NCBI RefSeq assembly: GCF_008122525.1
Contig: NZ_VSRV01000001.1
Span: 372,001-436,000 of the forward strand
DNA: 64,000 nt
Direction of reading: 5' to 3'
Origin: Marinomonas sp. IMCC 4694
GTDB lineage: Bacteria; Pseudomonadota; Gammaproteobacteria; Pseudomonadales; Marinomonadaceae
A program made the position numbers and the translations under genes. The notes beneath the pieces are model-generated. The model made no database searches. It had not been told where the DNA came from and worked only from the letters and a program-made list of their open reading frames with translations. Shown piece by piece: positions 42,985 to 51,294 of this stretch (within the stretch, counting starts at the first letter, position 1; each line of letters opens with the position of its first letter).

Positions 42985-44652
42985 TTAATTGGGATTGCGT
43001 AGGTTCCATAGTCTAATGTCGTTAGCGCCTAGCTCGATGTCCCCCAGTGAAAAGGGGGTTCGGTCTACTGTGTATTTGGGGGAATATTGCCCCGCTGGCA
43101 GTGGTTGACGGGTTAATCTTACCTGCGCGGGTAACGTTAACCAGTTACGCGTATCCGCGGCAGAAGACGCAAACACCGCGACTTGCCCAATCAGATTTAA
43201 AAGTAGACTGGCGCCTTCGTCCTGGACATTAGCGGCGATTTGATACGCCAACCAACTGCGTAATAATTCACGAATGAGGCTTTCGTAGATATCGCGTTGC
43301 GCCTGGGCGAGCTGCTCTTGAAGGGCAATGTCTGCCAGCGATGTCATCCGTATGCTCGGTTGTTGGGCATTTAATGGCGTGCCATTGGTGATAAGTGCGG
43401 TTGGGCTTTTGTCTAACGTAAAGCGCTGATAATACGGTACAGTGACTCGAATGACTTGCTTGGTGAGCAGCGTATCAAGATTGATGGCATTCAGCTGCTG
43501 CCAGATGGGACGTCCGAGAATAACGCGTTTGGTAAAGACACCTGAAAAAGTGCCCCATGCGCCGCCGGCTTTGTAATTGGCGAGTAAATTGAGCGGATTA
43601 ATGTCGGCATAGGCCATGGTAAACCAACGAAATGAGTCATTTGTGTCTTTTGCTCCACCGCCGTGCAAAGGCTCTAATACTAACGAATAAGCACGAGGGT
43701 CCGCGTACAGCAGTAGTGTCATTTCGCTTTTGTTTGGGACAAACCCCTGATGCTCTAAAACAACCAATTCAGCGTCGTCATGGTGGTATTGCTCAAAGGT
43801 ATGTCGCATATCCGCAGAAAGCTTGCTTTGGATAAGCGTATCAATGTCGTTCTGATCAAAGCCCCCTTTTTGCATCATGCGAATCGTATCGAGCCATGCA
43901 CGTTCTGCCGTGGTTGCCGATAAGTCGTATTGTTTGGCGTAACCGTCTTCGTATAAATTCGCGGCTTTTTGATAACTGACTCGAGCGTCGTCAATGTCCC
44001 CACTGATCTCGTAGTTCAAACCTTCCATGTAACGAGCCCAGGCGTCATCGCGATAGAGAAAGGTGTCTGTGTCACGTCCACCGGTGTAAAAGCCGCTTAG
44101 CCAACCCAAGGCTTTTTGATAGAAGGCTTGATTTTCTTTGGCATTGAGGTCTTGATAGCTGGGGTTTTGCGCGCGTATTTCATTAAGCTTGATATCAATG
44201 CGTCGTACTTCCACCAGTGCAGCATCGTTAAGTTGACGCTTTTGGGTGAATGGTGTTTCTTGTGTGGCGAGCGCAAGATAATTCATCGATTTAAGATAGC
44301 TTATGTAGACGCGTTCCATTCCGCTGCCACGGTAATCGCCCTGCCTTGGGTTGCTCAATAATGCCCAAGACCGATTCGAAAAGTTTTCTGAAAAAAAGGT
44401 ATCACTGAGTCGTTCAGCCTGCTCAAGTAGGGCATTGCTGCGTTCATAATCGCCTTGATTTTGGGCGAGCGCCCCCGTCTCCATATAATAAAGCAATTGG
44501 TCTTGCGGGCTACTTAATACACCCTGTAAGGTCTCTTCGGCGTCTTTCCATTTGCCCTGCTGAGCCAACACCAGTCCTTCATTAATGTCTTGTTGGTAAG
44601 TGGCGCAACCGCCTAATACACCAAAGCACAAACAAAGAATGATGCCTTTCAT
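42985..44652 (-). CDS. COG3014-like TPR lipoprotein
   Basis: 555 aa. Lipobox LGGC with C16, then helical TPR-like repeats (ETLQGVLSSPQDQLLYYMETGALAQNQGDYERSNALLEQAERLSDTF; WARYMEGLNYEISGDIDDARVSYQKAANLYED) and a beta-rich C-terminal half of unknown function. Known in gammaproteobacteria beside LpoB and LPP20 genes, as here. Probably an outer-membrane-anchored scaffold of an envelope complex. AAAGGA precedes the ATG and lies in the end of the 40-residue upstream gene. Confidence 0.83.
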   Translation of the reverse strand: MKGIILCLCFGVLGGCATYQQDINEGLVLAQQGKWKDAEETLQGVLSSPQDQLLYYMETGALAQNQGDYERSNALLEQAERLSDTFFSENFSNRSWALLSNPRQGDYRGSGMERVYISYLKSMNYLALATQETPFTQKRQLNDAALVEVRRIDIKLNEIRAQNPSYQDLNAKENQAFYQKALGWLSGFYTGGRDTDTFLYRDDAWARYMEGLNYEISGDIDDARVSYQKAANLYEDGYAKQYDLSATTAERAWLDTIRMMQKGGFDQNDIDTLIQSKLSADMRHTFEQYHHDDAELVVLEHQGFVPNKSEMTLLLYADPRAYSLVLEPLHGGGAKDTNDSFRWFTMAYADINPLNLLANYKAGGAWGTFSGVFTKRVILGRPIWQQLNAINLDTLLTKQVIRVTVPYYQRFTLDKSPTALITNGTPLNAQQPSIRMTSLADIALQEQLAQAQRDIYESLIRELLRSWLAYQIAANVQDEGASLLLNLIGQVAVFASSAADTRNWLTLPAQVRLTRQPLPAGQYSPKYTVDRTPFSLGDIELGANDIRLWNLRNPN

Positions 44653-44653
44653 G

Positions 44654-44776
44654 TTAGATTCCTTTCTCTAAAAACTGATGAACAACCAAGACCGCAAGCA
44701 AAACAAAACAACCAAGGTATAGCATTAACCAGCGGGCTTTTAAACAGTTCGGGCAGGGCTTTTTTTTCTTTTTCAT
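44654..44776 (-). CDS. Small CPxC membrane peptide (40 aa)
   Basis: 40 codons from ATG at 44776 to TAA: a basic N-terminus (MKKKKK), a PCPNCLK motif (two Cys in CPxC), and one membrane helix (LYLGCFVLLAVLVVHQFL). The end of the gene contains the Shine-Dalgarno sequence of the COG3014-like gene, whose ATG lies one base past its stop codon, so coupling is likely. CPxC with a basic N-terminus suggests metal or heme/thiol chemistry or simply a membrane anchor. No homologue is recalled. A longer minus-strand frame over the same bases (44649-44891) looks like noise. Confidence 0.5.
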   Translation of the reverse strand: MKKKKKPCPNCLKARWLMLYLGCFVLLAVLVVHQFLEKGI

Positions 44777-44832
44777 CGCAACGTCCAGTGTGTCTGAGAA
44801 TACTAAAAACCAATGACGCTCTATTATGTAAT

Positions 44833-44862
44833 AAAAAAGGAAGCGCGGGGCTTCCTTTTTTT
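44833..44862 (-). terminator. Terminator of the secB operon
   Basis: AAAAAAGGAAGC / GCTTCCTTTTTTT around a short GC loop, 32 bases past the secB stop codon; on the minus strand a T run follows. Confidence 0.8.
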
Positions 44863-44893
44863 ATTACTTTTCGCAGCACGCCGTGTTTCACAC

Positions 44894-45376
44894 TTATTGA
44901 GTAGGCTCTGTCGCTTGCTGTTTCTGAAGGCTTTCCATGTAAAGCGCATCAAAATTAATAGGTGCAAGCATAAGCGCTGGGAAGCTGCCTTTGACAACGA
45001 TGGCATCAATACTTTCTCTGGCGTAGGGGAAAATAGTCGCTGGGCAAAAAGCCCCCAATGCGTGATGAAGCTGTTGCTCGTCAAGACCAGCAATGACAAA
45101 CAAGCCACCTTGTTGAATTTGCACCAAGTAACCTGGTTGCTCACCATTTTTTACCGTTACCGTAATCTCTAAGACAACTTCGTACACACTTTCGCCAACT
45201 TGGCGACTTTTTGTATTTAGCTCCAAGCCAACTTCTGGTTTCCATTCTTCTTGGAAAATCATCGGCGAACGGGGTGATTCAAACGATATATCTTTCAAAA
45301 AAACGCGCTGCATAGACAGTTGTGGTGCGGGCGCTTCTTGCGTTGCTACTTCTGGAGTTTCTGCTGTATCAGACAT
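44894..45376 (-). CDS. secB: Protein-export chaperone SecB
   Basis: 160-aa tetrameric chaperone that holds preproteins unfolded and hands them to SecA. Features: QRVFLKDISFESPRSP, VVLEITVTVKNGEQPGYLVQIQQGGLFVI, and FPYARESIDAIVVKGSFPALMLAPINFDALY, all diagnostic. The N-terminal tail (SDTAETPEVATQEAPAPQL) is a variable linker. Third gene of yibN-grxC-secB. The order matches E. coli. Confidence 0.97.
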   Translation of the reverse strand: MSDTAETPEVATQEAPAPQLSMQRVFLKDISFESPRSPMIFQEEWKPEVGLELNTKSRQVGESVYEVVLEITVTVKNGEQPGYLVQIQQGGLFVIAGLDEQQLHHALGAFCPATIFPYARESIDAIVVKGSFPALMLAPINFDALYMESLQKQQATEPTQ

Positions 45377-45446
45377 CTTAGTTCCTTTTTTTACTATTTT
45401 TAGTGTTGTGTAGTATGAAAGTGATAAAGGTGTGGTTGCGGGTAAA

Positions 45447-45701
45447 TTATGGTGCTAAAAGCGCCGTCAACTTTTGTGCACGCTCAAGCGCAAACAAGTC
45501 ATCACAGCCGCCGATATGTTTCTCACCAATCCATATTTGCGGAACGGTATGACGACCACTTTTTTCCATCATTTCCTGCCGCAATTGACGTTCTCCGTCA
45601 ACACGGATTTCGTTAAACGCAACATTTTTTGAAGTCAGTAACTGCTTTGCTCTTACGCAAAATGGACAGTAATCACTCGAATATATTGTTACAGTGGCCA
45701 T
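45447..45701 (-). CDS. grxC: Glutaredoxin 3
   Basis: 84 aa with active site CPFC (C12, C15), cis-Pro in HTVPQIWIGEKHIGGCDDL, and the glutathione-binding GGCDD. Reduces protein disulfides with glutathione. The ATG at 45701 has AAAAGG seven bases upstream; the frame is open 16 codons further but those residues overlap the yibN end. In E. coli it also lies between yibN and secB. Confidence 0.95.
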   Translation of the reverse strand: MATVTIYSSDYCPFCVRAKQLLTSKNVAFNEIRVDGERQLRQEMMEKSGRHTVPQIWIGEKHIGGCDDLFALERAQKLTALLAP

Positions 45702-45712
45702 AGTATTACCTT

Positions 45713-46132
45713 TTACTTCTTCACCAGGGGTAGGTTGGATGCTTGCCATTCCGCAATACCACCTTGTAATTTATATACCTTACTAAAGCCGGCTTTTTGA
45801 AGATCTTTCGCACTGGCTCCGGCGGTTATACCCGATTTGCATACCACAATAATGGGGGCATCTTTGTGTTTCTCAAGACGTGTCAAATTGTCTTTCATTT
45901 TTGTTGCCGGCACATTGATCGCAGCCGTAATGTGCCCGGTACTGAATTCTTTTTCTGGACGAATATCGATAACCACGGCGTCTTCATTGTTGATCAGCGT
46001 GGTGGCCGCGGCCGGGGTTAACCCTTCGGCGCCATTTTTTCGCTCAACGAACAGCAAGGTGATCAGAATCGCAAAAAAAACGCCGACCATTTCCCAGTGG
46101 TTAATCGAAAATTCAATAAATTGGTTCATCAT
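45713..46132 (-). CDS. yibN: Membrane-anchored rhodanese-like protein YibN
   Basis: About 139 aa: one N-terminal membrane helix (HWEMVGVFFAILITLLFVE) and a rhodanese domain with INNEDAVVIDIRPEKEF and an active-site-type VVCKSGITAGASAKDL. The order and sequence match E. coli YibN, which lies upstream of grxC-secB. The cysteine loop could transfer sulfur; the biological role is unproved. Starts at tandem ATGs at 46132/46129; a longer frame up to 46264 has no family resemblance. Confidence 0.88.
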   Translation of the reverse strand: MMNQFIEFSINHWEMVGVFFAILITLLFVERKNGAEGLTPAAATTLINNEDAVVIDIRPEKEFSTGHITAAINVPATKMKDNLTRLEKHKDAPIIVVCKSGITAGASAKDLQKAGFSKVYKLQGGIAEWQASNLPLVKK

Positions 46133-46260
46133 AATCGTAAAGCTCGAAATTAAATTGCCAGCATTATACACGGCCTGCGGAATCGGTACAGGTTCAAACG
46201 CACGGCGATGAGTTAAAAACAGATTTGAGGAACAAGAAAGTCCGCAGGAAAAATCACAGA

Positions 46261-46296
46261 ACACCGACCGTTTTGAGGAAGTAAAACGGTCGGTGT
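46261..46296 (-). terminator. Hairpin downstream of the DUF1338 gene
   Basis: ACACCGACCGTTTT and AAAACGGTCGGTGT are perfect 14-base arms with an eight-base loop, 24 bases beyond the stop codon of the DUF1338 gene. On the minus strand TTCTGTGATTTTT follows. Confidence 0.7.
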
Positions 46297-46319
46297 TGGT
46301 CGTGACAGATTATCAAGGA

Positions 46320-47123
46320 TTACTGATTACTGGTGGAGTCAAAAATTTTATCGGCGTTGCCTTCGATAAAGCTGTCGAATAATACTCCGTTTGCCATCGG
46401 ATGACGGCGGGCGAATTCATAAAAACAGCTTGGAATGGCTTTTTGCGTGCCATCGGCAAAGGTGTAGTGGATTTTGTCGGCCATGGTGGAAGATTGCTCT
46501 AGGCAGGATTCTGGCGAGCCTTTGATGACACCGCCCACTTGGTTCAGCGCGTAGCCTTCGCTTTCCAATAAGGCGTTTACGGCCTCAATAGTGGGGAAGT
46601 GTTGCAAGTGATTGATGCTGACAGTGAAGTGGTTGGCCTGCAAGCCCATGGTGGCCAACCATGCCGCATATTCACTGTGTTCAGCAAGCGTCGCGTAGTC
46701 GGCCTGAGTGGGGGTTTCCCACAGCGTTCCTGCCCAAAAAACAGCGGGGCTTTGCACGGCGTTTGCTGGAATCTGTGCGACCCATTTACCGATGATGTCT
46801 TGGCAAACCGGTGGCAACTCTTCTACCAACAATTCAGAGAGAAAAATCTTCGGTAAATTCACGTCTGTGCTGTGCTTATAACAGCGTGCTTTGAGGTGTT
46901 TGCTCTCAAATAAAAACGCACCATACGCCTGATACCCTAATGCGGTGAGTTGGGGTTCCAATTTTTCCAAAGCGATTGGAGAGTGGTTGAACGTGCGAAA
47001 CGCGACGTGGTCGTTTAAAACGGTTTCGCCATGCTTTTTAAACAGCGCTTGGATGCGCTGTGCTTGCGGTGTGACCTCGGTGTAGTGATCCCACAGAGAA
47101 GCGAAAAAGTCAGTTGGTGTCAT
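46320..47123 (-). CDS. DUF1338 protein, HglS-like 2-oxoadipate dioxygenase/decarboxylase
   Basis: 267 aa. The DUF1338 fold's metal ligands appear as H39 (HVAFRTF, with R43), H165 (NHFTVSIN) and E236 (CFYEFARR). In P. putida HglS (PP_5260) converts 2-oxoadipate to D-2-hydroxyglutarate and sits beside LysR, amaB and amaA, as here. HglS itself is about 460 aa, so this is a shorter DUF1338 version; the core residues remain. Likely the last listed step of lysine degradation in this cluster. Confidence 0.78.
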   Translation of the reverse strand: MTPTDFFASLWDHYTEVTPQAQRIQALFKKHGETVLNDHVAFRTFNHSPIALEKLEPQLTALGYQAYGAFLFESKHLKARCYKHSTDVNLPKIFLSELLVEELPPVCQDIIGKWVAQIPANAVQSPAVFWAGTLWETPTQADYATLAEHSEYAAWLATMGLQANHFTVSINHLQHFPTIEAVNALLESEGYALNQVGGVIKGSPESCLEQSSTMADKIHYTFADGTQKAIPSCFYEFARRHPMANGVLFDSFIEGNADKIFDSTSNQ

Positions 47124-47226
47124 GGTGATCTCCAGAATTAGCCAGTCGATTTGAACATGCCCTTACTCTAAAGGACGATTCCTTACCAATGCAAAAGGTA
47201 AAAACGCACCGTGTGATGCGTAAAAG

Positions 47227-48096
47227 TTATGTGAGCCGTGTTTCTAATAGGCTCTTGTGGGCAAACAGCTGCTGCTTGGCGGCTAAAATGGTATTGATCA
47301 AATGGGCAGGAAAGCTACGCTGTTTGTTGTGCGCTAAGCCAACGACGCGTTTTAGTTTTACATCATTCAACGGCCGTAAGCACACGTCATTACGTCCTCG
47401 AGAAGAATGCTCAGGGATCAGGGAAATGCCTAATCCCGCCGCCACCAAATCCAACGCATATTCCTCTGTTTTTACTTGCGCTCGCACGTCGGTAGTGAGT
47501 TCCTGTTTTTGCATTAAATAATTCCACGATTCCAAAATGTCGCACGGTGTCCGCGAAATAAAGGGCTGCTTATCGATTTGTTTGATCGACAGTGAGGGAA
47601 GGTCTGCCAGCCAATGGTCCAAGGGCATGGCAATCACATAATCGTCTTCCCATAAAGGGTAAAACACGTCTTCTTCACTGGTGTAGCGTTGGCAAGTAAA
47701 ACGCAAGTCAGCGCTTTCTGATTGGTCCACTAATTTCAATGTTAGGCCGTTCACTTCGTCGAGCATGGTTTTAATCACTTGGCCTATCAAGGCCCCCGAC
47801 AAAAAAGGCGCCAAGGAAATAGACAAGCTGAGGGGCGCGGGCGTTTCGGTAAATAAATGTCGCATGGCGCTTAAATCACTGACCATTTTGCATGCGTGTG
47901 GATAAAGCTGGGAGCCACTGTCAGTGGGCGATACCCCTTTAGAATGCCGTACAAACAGCTTGGTGTTTAAGTCGTCTTCGAGTTGGGCAACGGTGGTGGA
48001 AATCGACGGCTGCGCCACAAAGCAACGTTTGGCGGCGGCGCTTAGGCTGCGCTCTTCGTAAACCGCAATAAAATAGCGCAATGACCGAATGTCCAT
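47227..48096 (-). CDS. LysR-type regulator of lysine-degradation genes
   Basis: 289 aa. Typical N-terminal helix-turn-helix (MDIRSLRYFIAVYEERSLSAAAKRCFVAQPSISTTVAQLEDDLNTKLFVR) and substrate domain. Divergent from amaB and upstream of the DUF1338 gene, matching PP_5259 in P. putida. It probably responds to a pathway acid (2-aminoadipate or similar). The intergenic space to amaB is 182 bases and should hold its operator. Confidence 0.88.
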   Translation of the reverse strand: MDIRSLRYFIAVYEERSLSAAAKRCFVAQPSISTTVAQLEDDLNTKLFVRHSKGVSPTDSGSQLYPHACKMVSDLSAMRHLFTETPAPLSLSISLAPFLSGALIGQVIKTMLDEVNGLTLKLVDQSESADLRFTCQRYTSEEDVFYPLWEDDYVIAMPLDHWLADLPSLSIKQIDKQPFISRTPCDILESWNYLMQKQELTTDVRAQVKTEEYALDLVAAGLGISLIPEHSSRGRNDVCLRPLNDVKLKRVVGLAHNKQRSFPAHLINTILAAKQQLFAHKSLLETRLT

Positions 48097-48278
48097 AGTG
48101 GGCTCTTATTTAATAGTGGAAAAGTCGCGTTCTGATCAATATACCTATAGGACTGGCTTCTGGCCATAGGGAAAAACTAGACCACTGGCAGGAAAACGGT
48201 ATTTCTTATTTGAGTCAACACTGGTTAAGGTGAACGGATTGACCATTTATTGATACGAAAACACGGATTGAGGTTGTT

Positions 48279-49823
48279 ATGTCACTGACTTGCTTAGAAA
48301 CACTGGGCGTGAATACGCTAAAACAAGGCAATACGTTTTACAGCGTATTAACCGGTAATACACAGGCATTAGGCGAAGGCAGTGAATTTTCTGCCCACAG
48401 CCCAATCGATGGTGCCACCTTATCCACGTTTCATAATGCCACAGCGGTACAGCTTGACGCGGTGAGTACAGAATTAAACGCCGCGTTTAAGGTCTTGCGC
48501 ACAATCCCCGCGCCGCGCCGCGGGGAGTTAGTGCGCCGCATCGGTGATGAAGCACGCAAATACAAACAGGAATTGGCGCAGGTGATTTCCCTTGAAGCCG
48601 GTAAAATTCTTCCAGAAGCATTGGGCGAGGTTCAAGAGTGGATCGATGTCTGTGATTTCGCTGTAGGTCAATCGCGCATGTTGCATGGTTTGTCTATTGT
48701 GTCTGAGCGCCCAGGACATCGCATGATGGAGCAATGGCATCCGCTTGGTCCTGTTGCCGTGATTACCGCGTTTAACTTTCCGATGGCCGTTTGGGCGTGG
48801 AACACCATGTTGGGCCTAGTGTGCGGCGATCCTGTGTTGCTTAAACCGTCTGAAAAAGCCCCTTTGTGCGCCTTGGCGATGTACAAAATCGCTCAAAACG
48901 TGATTGCAGACATGCCAGACATTCCGAAAGCCGCGGTGTCTGTGATGATTGGTGATCGCGAATTAGGTGAGGCGATAGCCTCAAGTGAGACTTTTCCGCT
49001 GGTTTCAGCCACCGGTTCTACGGCGATGGGTCGTGCCGTCGCGAAAACCGTGGCGGGTCGTTTGGGTCGTTCTTTGTTAGAACTGGGTGGCAACAACGCC
49101 ATGATCGTCTCGGACACCGCCGATCTGGATTTGGCTTTGCGTGCGATTGTGTTTTCGGCCGCGGGCACAGCAGGCCAACGCTGCACCACCTTGCGTCGTT
49201 TGATCACCCATGAATCCATTGTGGAGGGTTTGGTGGAGCGCTTGGCGACCTCTTACGGTTCACTTCGCGTGGGCAACCCACTAGAAGAAGGCAACTTAGT
49301 GGGGCCTCTTATCGACGAAGGCAGTTTCAATCGCATGCAAGCGGCGCTTGATACCGCCAAACAGCAAGGCGGTGTGAGTATTTGTGGCGGCGATCGTGTC
49401 ACCGAAGGCGTCCCAGCCGATGGATTTTACGTACGCCCTGCGATTGTCCGTATCGCTCATGATGCGCCGATCGTTCACGAAGAAACCTTTGCGCCGATTT
49501 TGTATGTGCTGACGTACAGCACATTCGACGAAGCCATTGAGATTCAAAACGAAGTGCCTCAAGGCCTGTCGTCGGCGGTGTTTACCGAAAGCCTGCGTGA
49601 AGCTGAACTGTTCATGTCGCCAGCGGGGTCGGATTGCGGTATTGCCAATGTAAATATAGGGACATCGGGCGCCGAGATTGGTGGTGCGTTTGGCGGCGAG
49701 AAAGACACCGGAGGCGGCCGTGAGTCCGGCTCCGACGCATGGAGAAATTACATGCGCCGCACTACAAACACGGTGAACTACGGGGGCGATTTGCCTTTAG
49801 CGCAGGGCATTGTGTTCGAATAA
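48279..49823 (+). CDS. amaB: Piperideine-6-carboxylate (aminoadipate semialdehyde) dehydrogenase
   Basis: 514-aa NAD-dependent aldehyde dehydrogenase. Catalytic C302 (TAGQRCTTLRR), E268 (ELGGNN), N166 (TAFNFP) and K189 (LLKPSEK). Typical of the family 7-like AMADH/AmaB group (VSATGSTAMGRAVAKTVAGRLGRSLLELGGNNAM; GGAFGGEKDTGGGRESGSDAWRNYMRR). Oxidises the semialdehyde made from pipecolate to 2-aminoadipate. Followed by a hairpin, then amaA. Divergent from the LysR gene. Confidence 0.92.
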   Translation: MSLTCLETLGVNTLKQGNTFYSVLTGNTQALGEGSEFSAHSPIDGATLSTFHNATAVQLDAVSTELNAAFKVLRTIPAPRRGELVRRIGDEARKYKQELAQVISLEAGKILPEALGEVQEWIDVCDFAVGQSRMLHGLSIVSERPGHRMMEQWHPLGPVAVITAFNFPMAVWAWNTMLGLVCGDPVLLKPSEKAPLCALAMYKIAQNVIADMPDIPKAAVSVMIGDRELGEAIASSETFPLVSATGSTAMGRAVAKTVAGRLGRSLLELGGNNAMIVSDTADLDLALRAIVFSAAGTAGQRCTTLRRLITHESIVEGLVERLATSYGSLRVGNPLEEGNLVGPLIDEGSFNRMQAALDTAKQQGGVSICGGDRVTEGVPADGFYVRPAIVRIAHDAPIVHEETFAPILYVLTYSTFDEAIEIQNEVPQGLSSAVFTESLREAELFMSPAGSDCGIANVNIGTSGAEIGGAFGGEKDTGGGRESGSDAWRNYMRRTTNTVNYGGDLPLAQGIVFE

Positions 49824-49852
49824 GCCCAGTTCGGGTATGACATTGATCGATC

Positions 49853-49882
49853 CATAAAGGTGAGTTTCGGCTCGCCTTTATG
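49853..49882 (+). terminator. Hairpin between amaB and amaA
   Basis: CATAAAGGTGAG / CTCGCCTTTATG arms (one G-U pair), six-base loop, then TGTTTATT. Partial terminator between amaB and amaA. Confidence 0.55.
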
Positions 49883-49954
49883 TGTTTATTCCATTGCAGG
49901 TGCAATTTAAATTGTTTTTGAGGGCGGTGAAATCTGGTCTCGGAGGTCGTTGTT

Positions 49955-51226
49955 ATGGCTGAGCGTGTGTGTGATTCATTGTGGCGATGCAGTGCCCCAG
50001 CGGGACCTGAACTGTCGCCGTTGGTTGGTGGGTGCGAGGTTAAAGTGGCGATTGTGGGCGGCGGCTATACCGGCCTGTCTGCGGCCTTGCATCTGGCCAA
50101 ATTTGGTGTGTCGGTGGCGGTGATTGAAGCGCAAGAAATGGGTTTTGGTGGCTCGGGTCGAAACGTCGGCCTTGCCAATGCCGGGGTGTGGTTGGAACCC
50201 GATCAGCTGGACAAAACCCTCGGGGCGGAAGCGGGCAATGTGATGTATAACGCGCTTGCCGCTGCACCGGATTACGTTTATCAACTCATCGCTGAGTATG
50301 ATATCCAGTGTGAGCCCGTACGTAATGGAACGCTTCATGCGGGCGTCGGGAAATCGGGTTTAGTACAGTTACAGCGCCGTTGCGAGCAAATGCAACGTCG
50401 CGGCGCCCCGGTTCGATTGCTGGACGCCAGCGAGGCGCAAGCGCGCATTGGCTCAACCAAGTTTAACTCAGCGCTGTTCGATCCTCGAGCAGGTACGATT
50501 CAGCCTTTGGCTTACGCACGGGGCTTGGCTTCAGCGGCCTTAAAAGAAGGGGCGAAACTGTTCGATCATTCCCCCGTAAGTGGCATTCATCCCTTAGAAA
50601 ACGGATGGCGTATTCAAACCGCACAAGGCGAAATACGCGCGGAAACCGTTATTTTAGCTACCAATGCTTACAGTGAGTATGGCCTTAAAGAGCAGGCATG
50701 TAAGTTTGTGCCTATTTATTACAGTCAGCTTGCTAGTAAGCCGTTATCTGAATCCCAACTTGCTCACGTCTTGCCTAACAAAGAAGGCGTTTGGGATACT
50801 TGCACCGTGATGAGTTCGTTTCGTCTCGACCAACAAGGGCGATTGATTTTTGGCGGTATGGGAGGCGAAGGCCGTGTTTTGTCAAACTGGGCATCTCAGC
50901 GAGTTAGCGAGCTATTTCCGATGTTAAGCAAGGTAGAATGGGATTATTGTTGGACGGGGCAAATTGCCTACAGCGAAGACCATTTACCTCATTGTCAACA
51001 GTTGCAACCAGGCTTATACAGCATCGCGGGCTACAGTGGACGCGGCATTGGTCCTGGCACTGTCATGGGCAAAGAATTGGCTGAGTGGCTAACGGGCAAG
51101 CGTGAGGCTTTATCGGTTCCAACCACGTTGCTGCGTAATATTCCTATGCGAGAGTTCAAACGACTGTTTTATGAAGTCGGGGCACAGACCTACCATTTGG
51201 GGCAGCGAGCTCATGCCTTGGATTAA
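49955..51226 (+). CDS. amaA: FAD-dependent L-pipecolate oxidase
   Basis: 423 aa, DAO-family flavoprotein. FAD motif VAIVGGGYTGLSAALHLAKFGVSVAVIEA at about 31-59, then GGSGRNVGLANAGVWLEPDQL, typical of pipecolate oxidase AmaA, and the C-terminal GYSGRGIGPGTVMGKELAEWL. It oxidises L-pipecolate to piperideine-6-carboxylate, the amaB substrate. The leader of about 28 residues before the Rossmann strand (including ERVCDSLWRCSAPAGPELSPL) resembles the AmaA N-terminus. GGAGG stands eight bases before the ATG. Confidence 0.87.
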   Translation: MAERVCDSLWRCSAPAGPELSPLVGGCEVKVAIVGGGYTGLSAALHLAKFGVSVAVIEAQEMGFGGSGRNVGLANAGVWLEPDQLDKTLGAEAGNVMYNALAAAPDYVYQLIAEYDIQCEPVRNGTLHAGVGKSGLVQLQRRCEQMQRRGAPVRLLDASEAQARIGSTKFNSALFDPRAGTIQPLAYARGLASAALKEGAKLFDHSPVSGIHPLENGWRIQTAQGEIRAETVILATNAYSEYGLKEQACKFVPIYYSQLASKPLSESQLAHVLPNKEGVWDTCTVMSSFRLDQQGRLIFGGMGGEGRVLSNWASQRVSELFPMLSKVEWDYCWTGQIAYSEDHLPHCQQLQPGLYSIAGYSGRGIGPGTVMGKELAEWLTGKREALSVPTTLLRNIPMREFKRLFYEVGAQTYHLGQRAHALD

Positions 51227-51294
51227 AGTTGGGAATGCGGTGGAGATAGGATACAGTTGTCGCTTCTTATGTTTCACTGATCGTTAAGGTTGCT

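Noticed and set aside
44649..44891. 80-codon minus-strand frame next to the COG3014-like gene
   Set aside because: It overlaps the secB terminator and the better-supported 40-codon gene in another frame, and shows no coherent protein pattern.
46133..46264. 44-residue N-terminal extension of YibN
   Set aside because: The extra residues do not resemble the family; tandem ATGs at 46132/46129 give the E. coli-like length.
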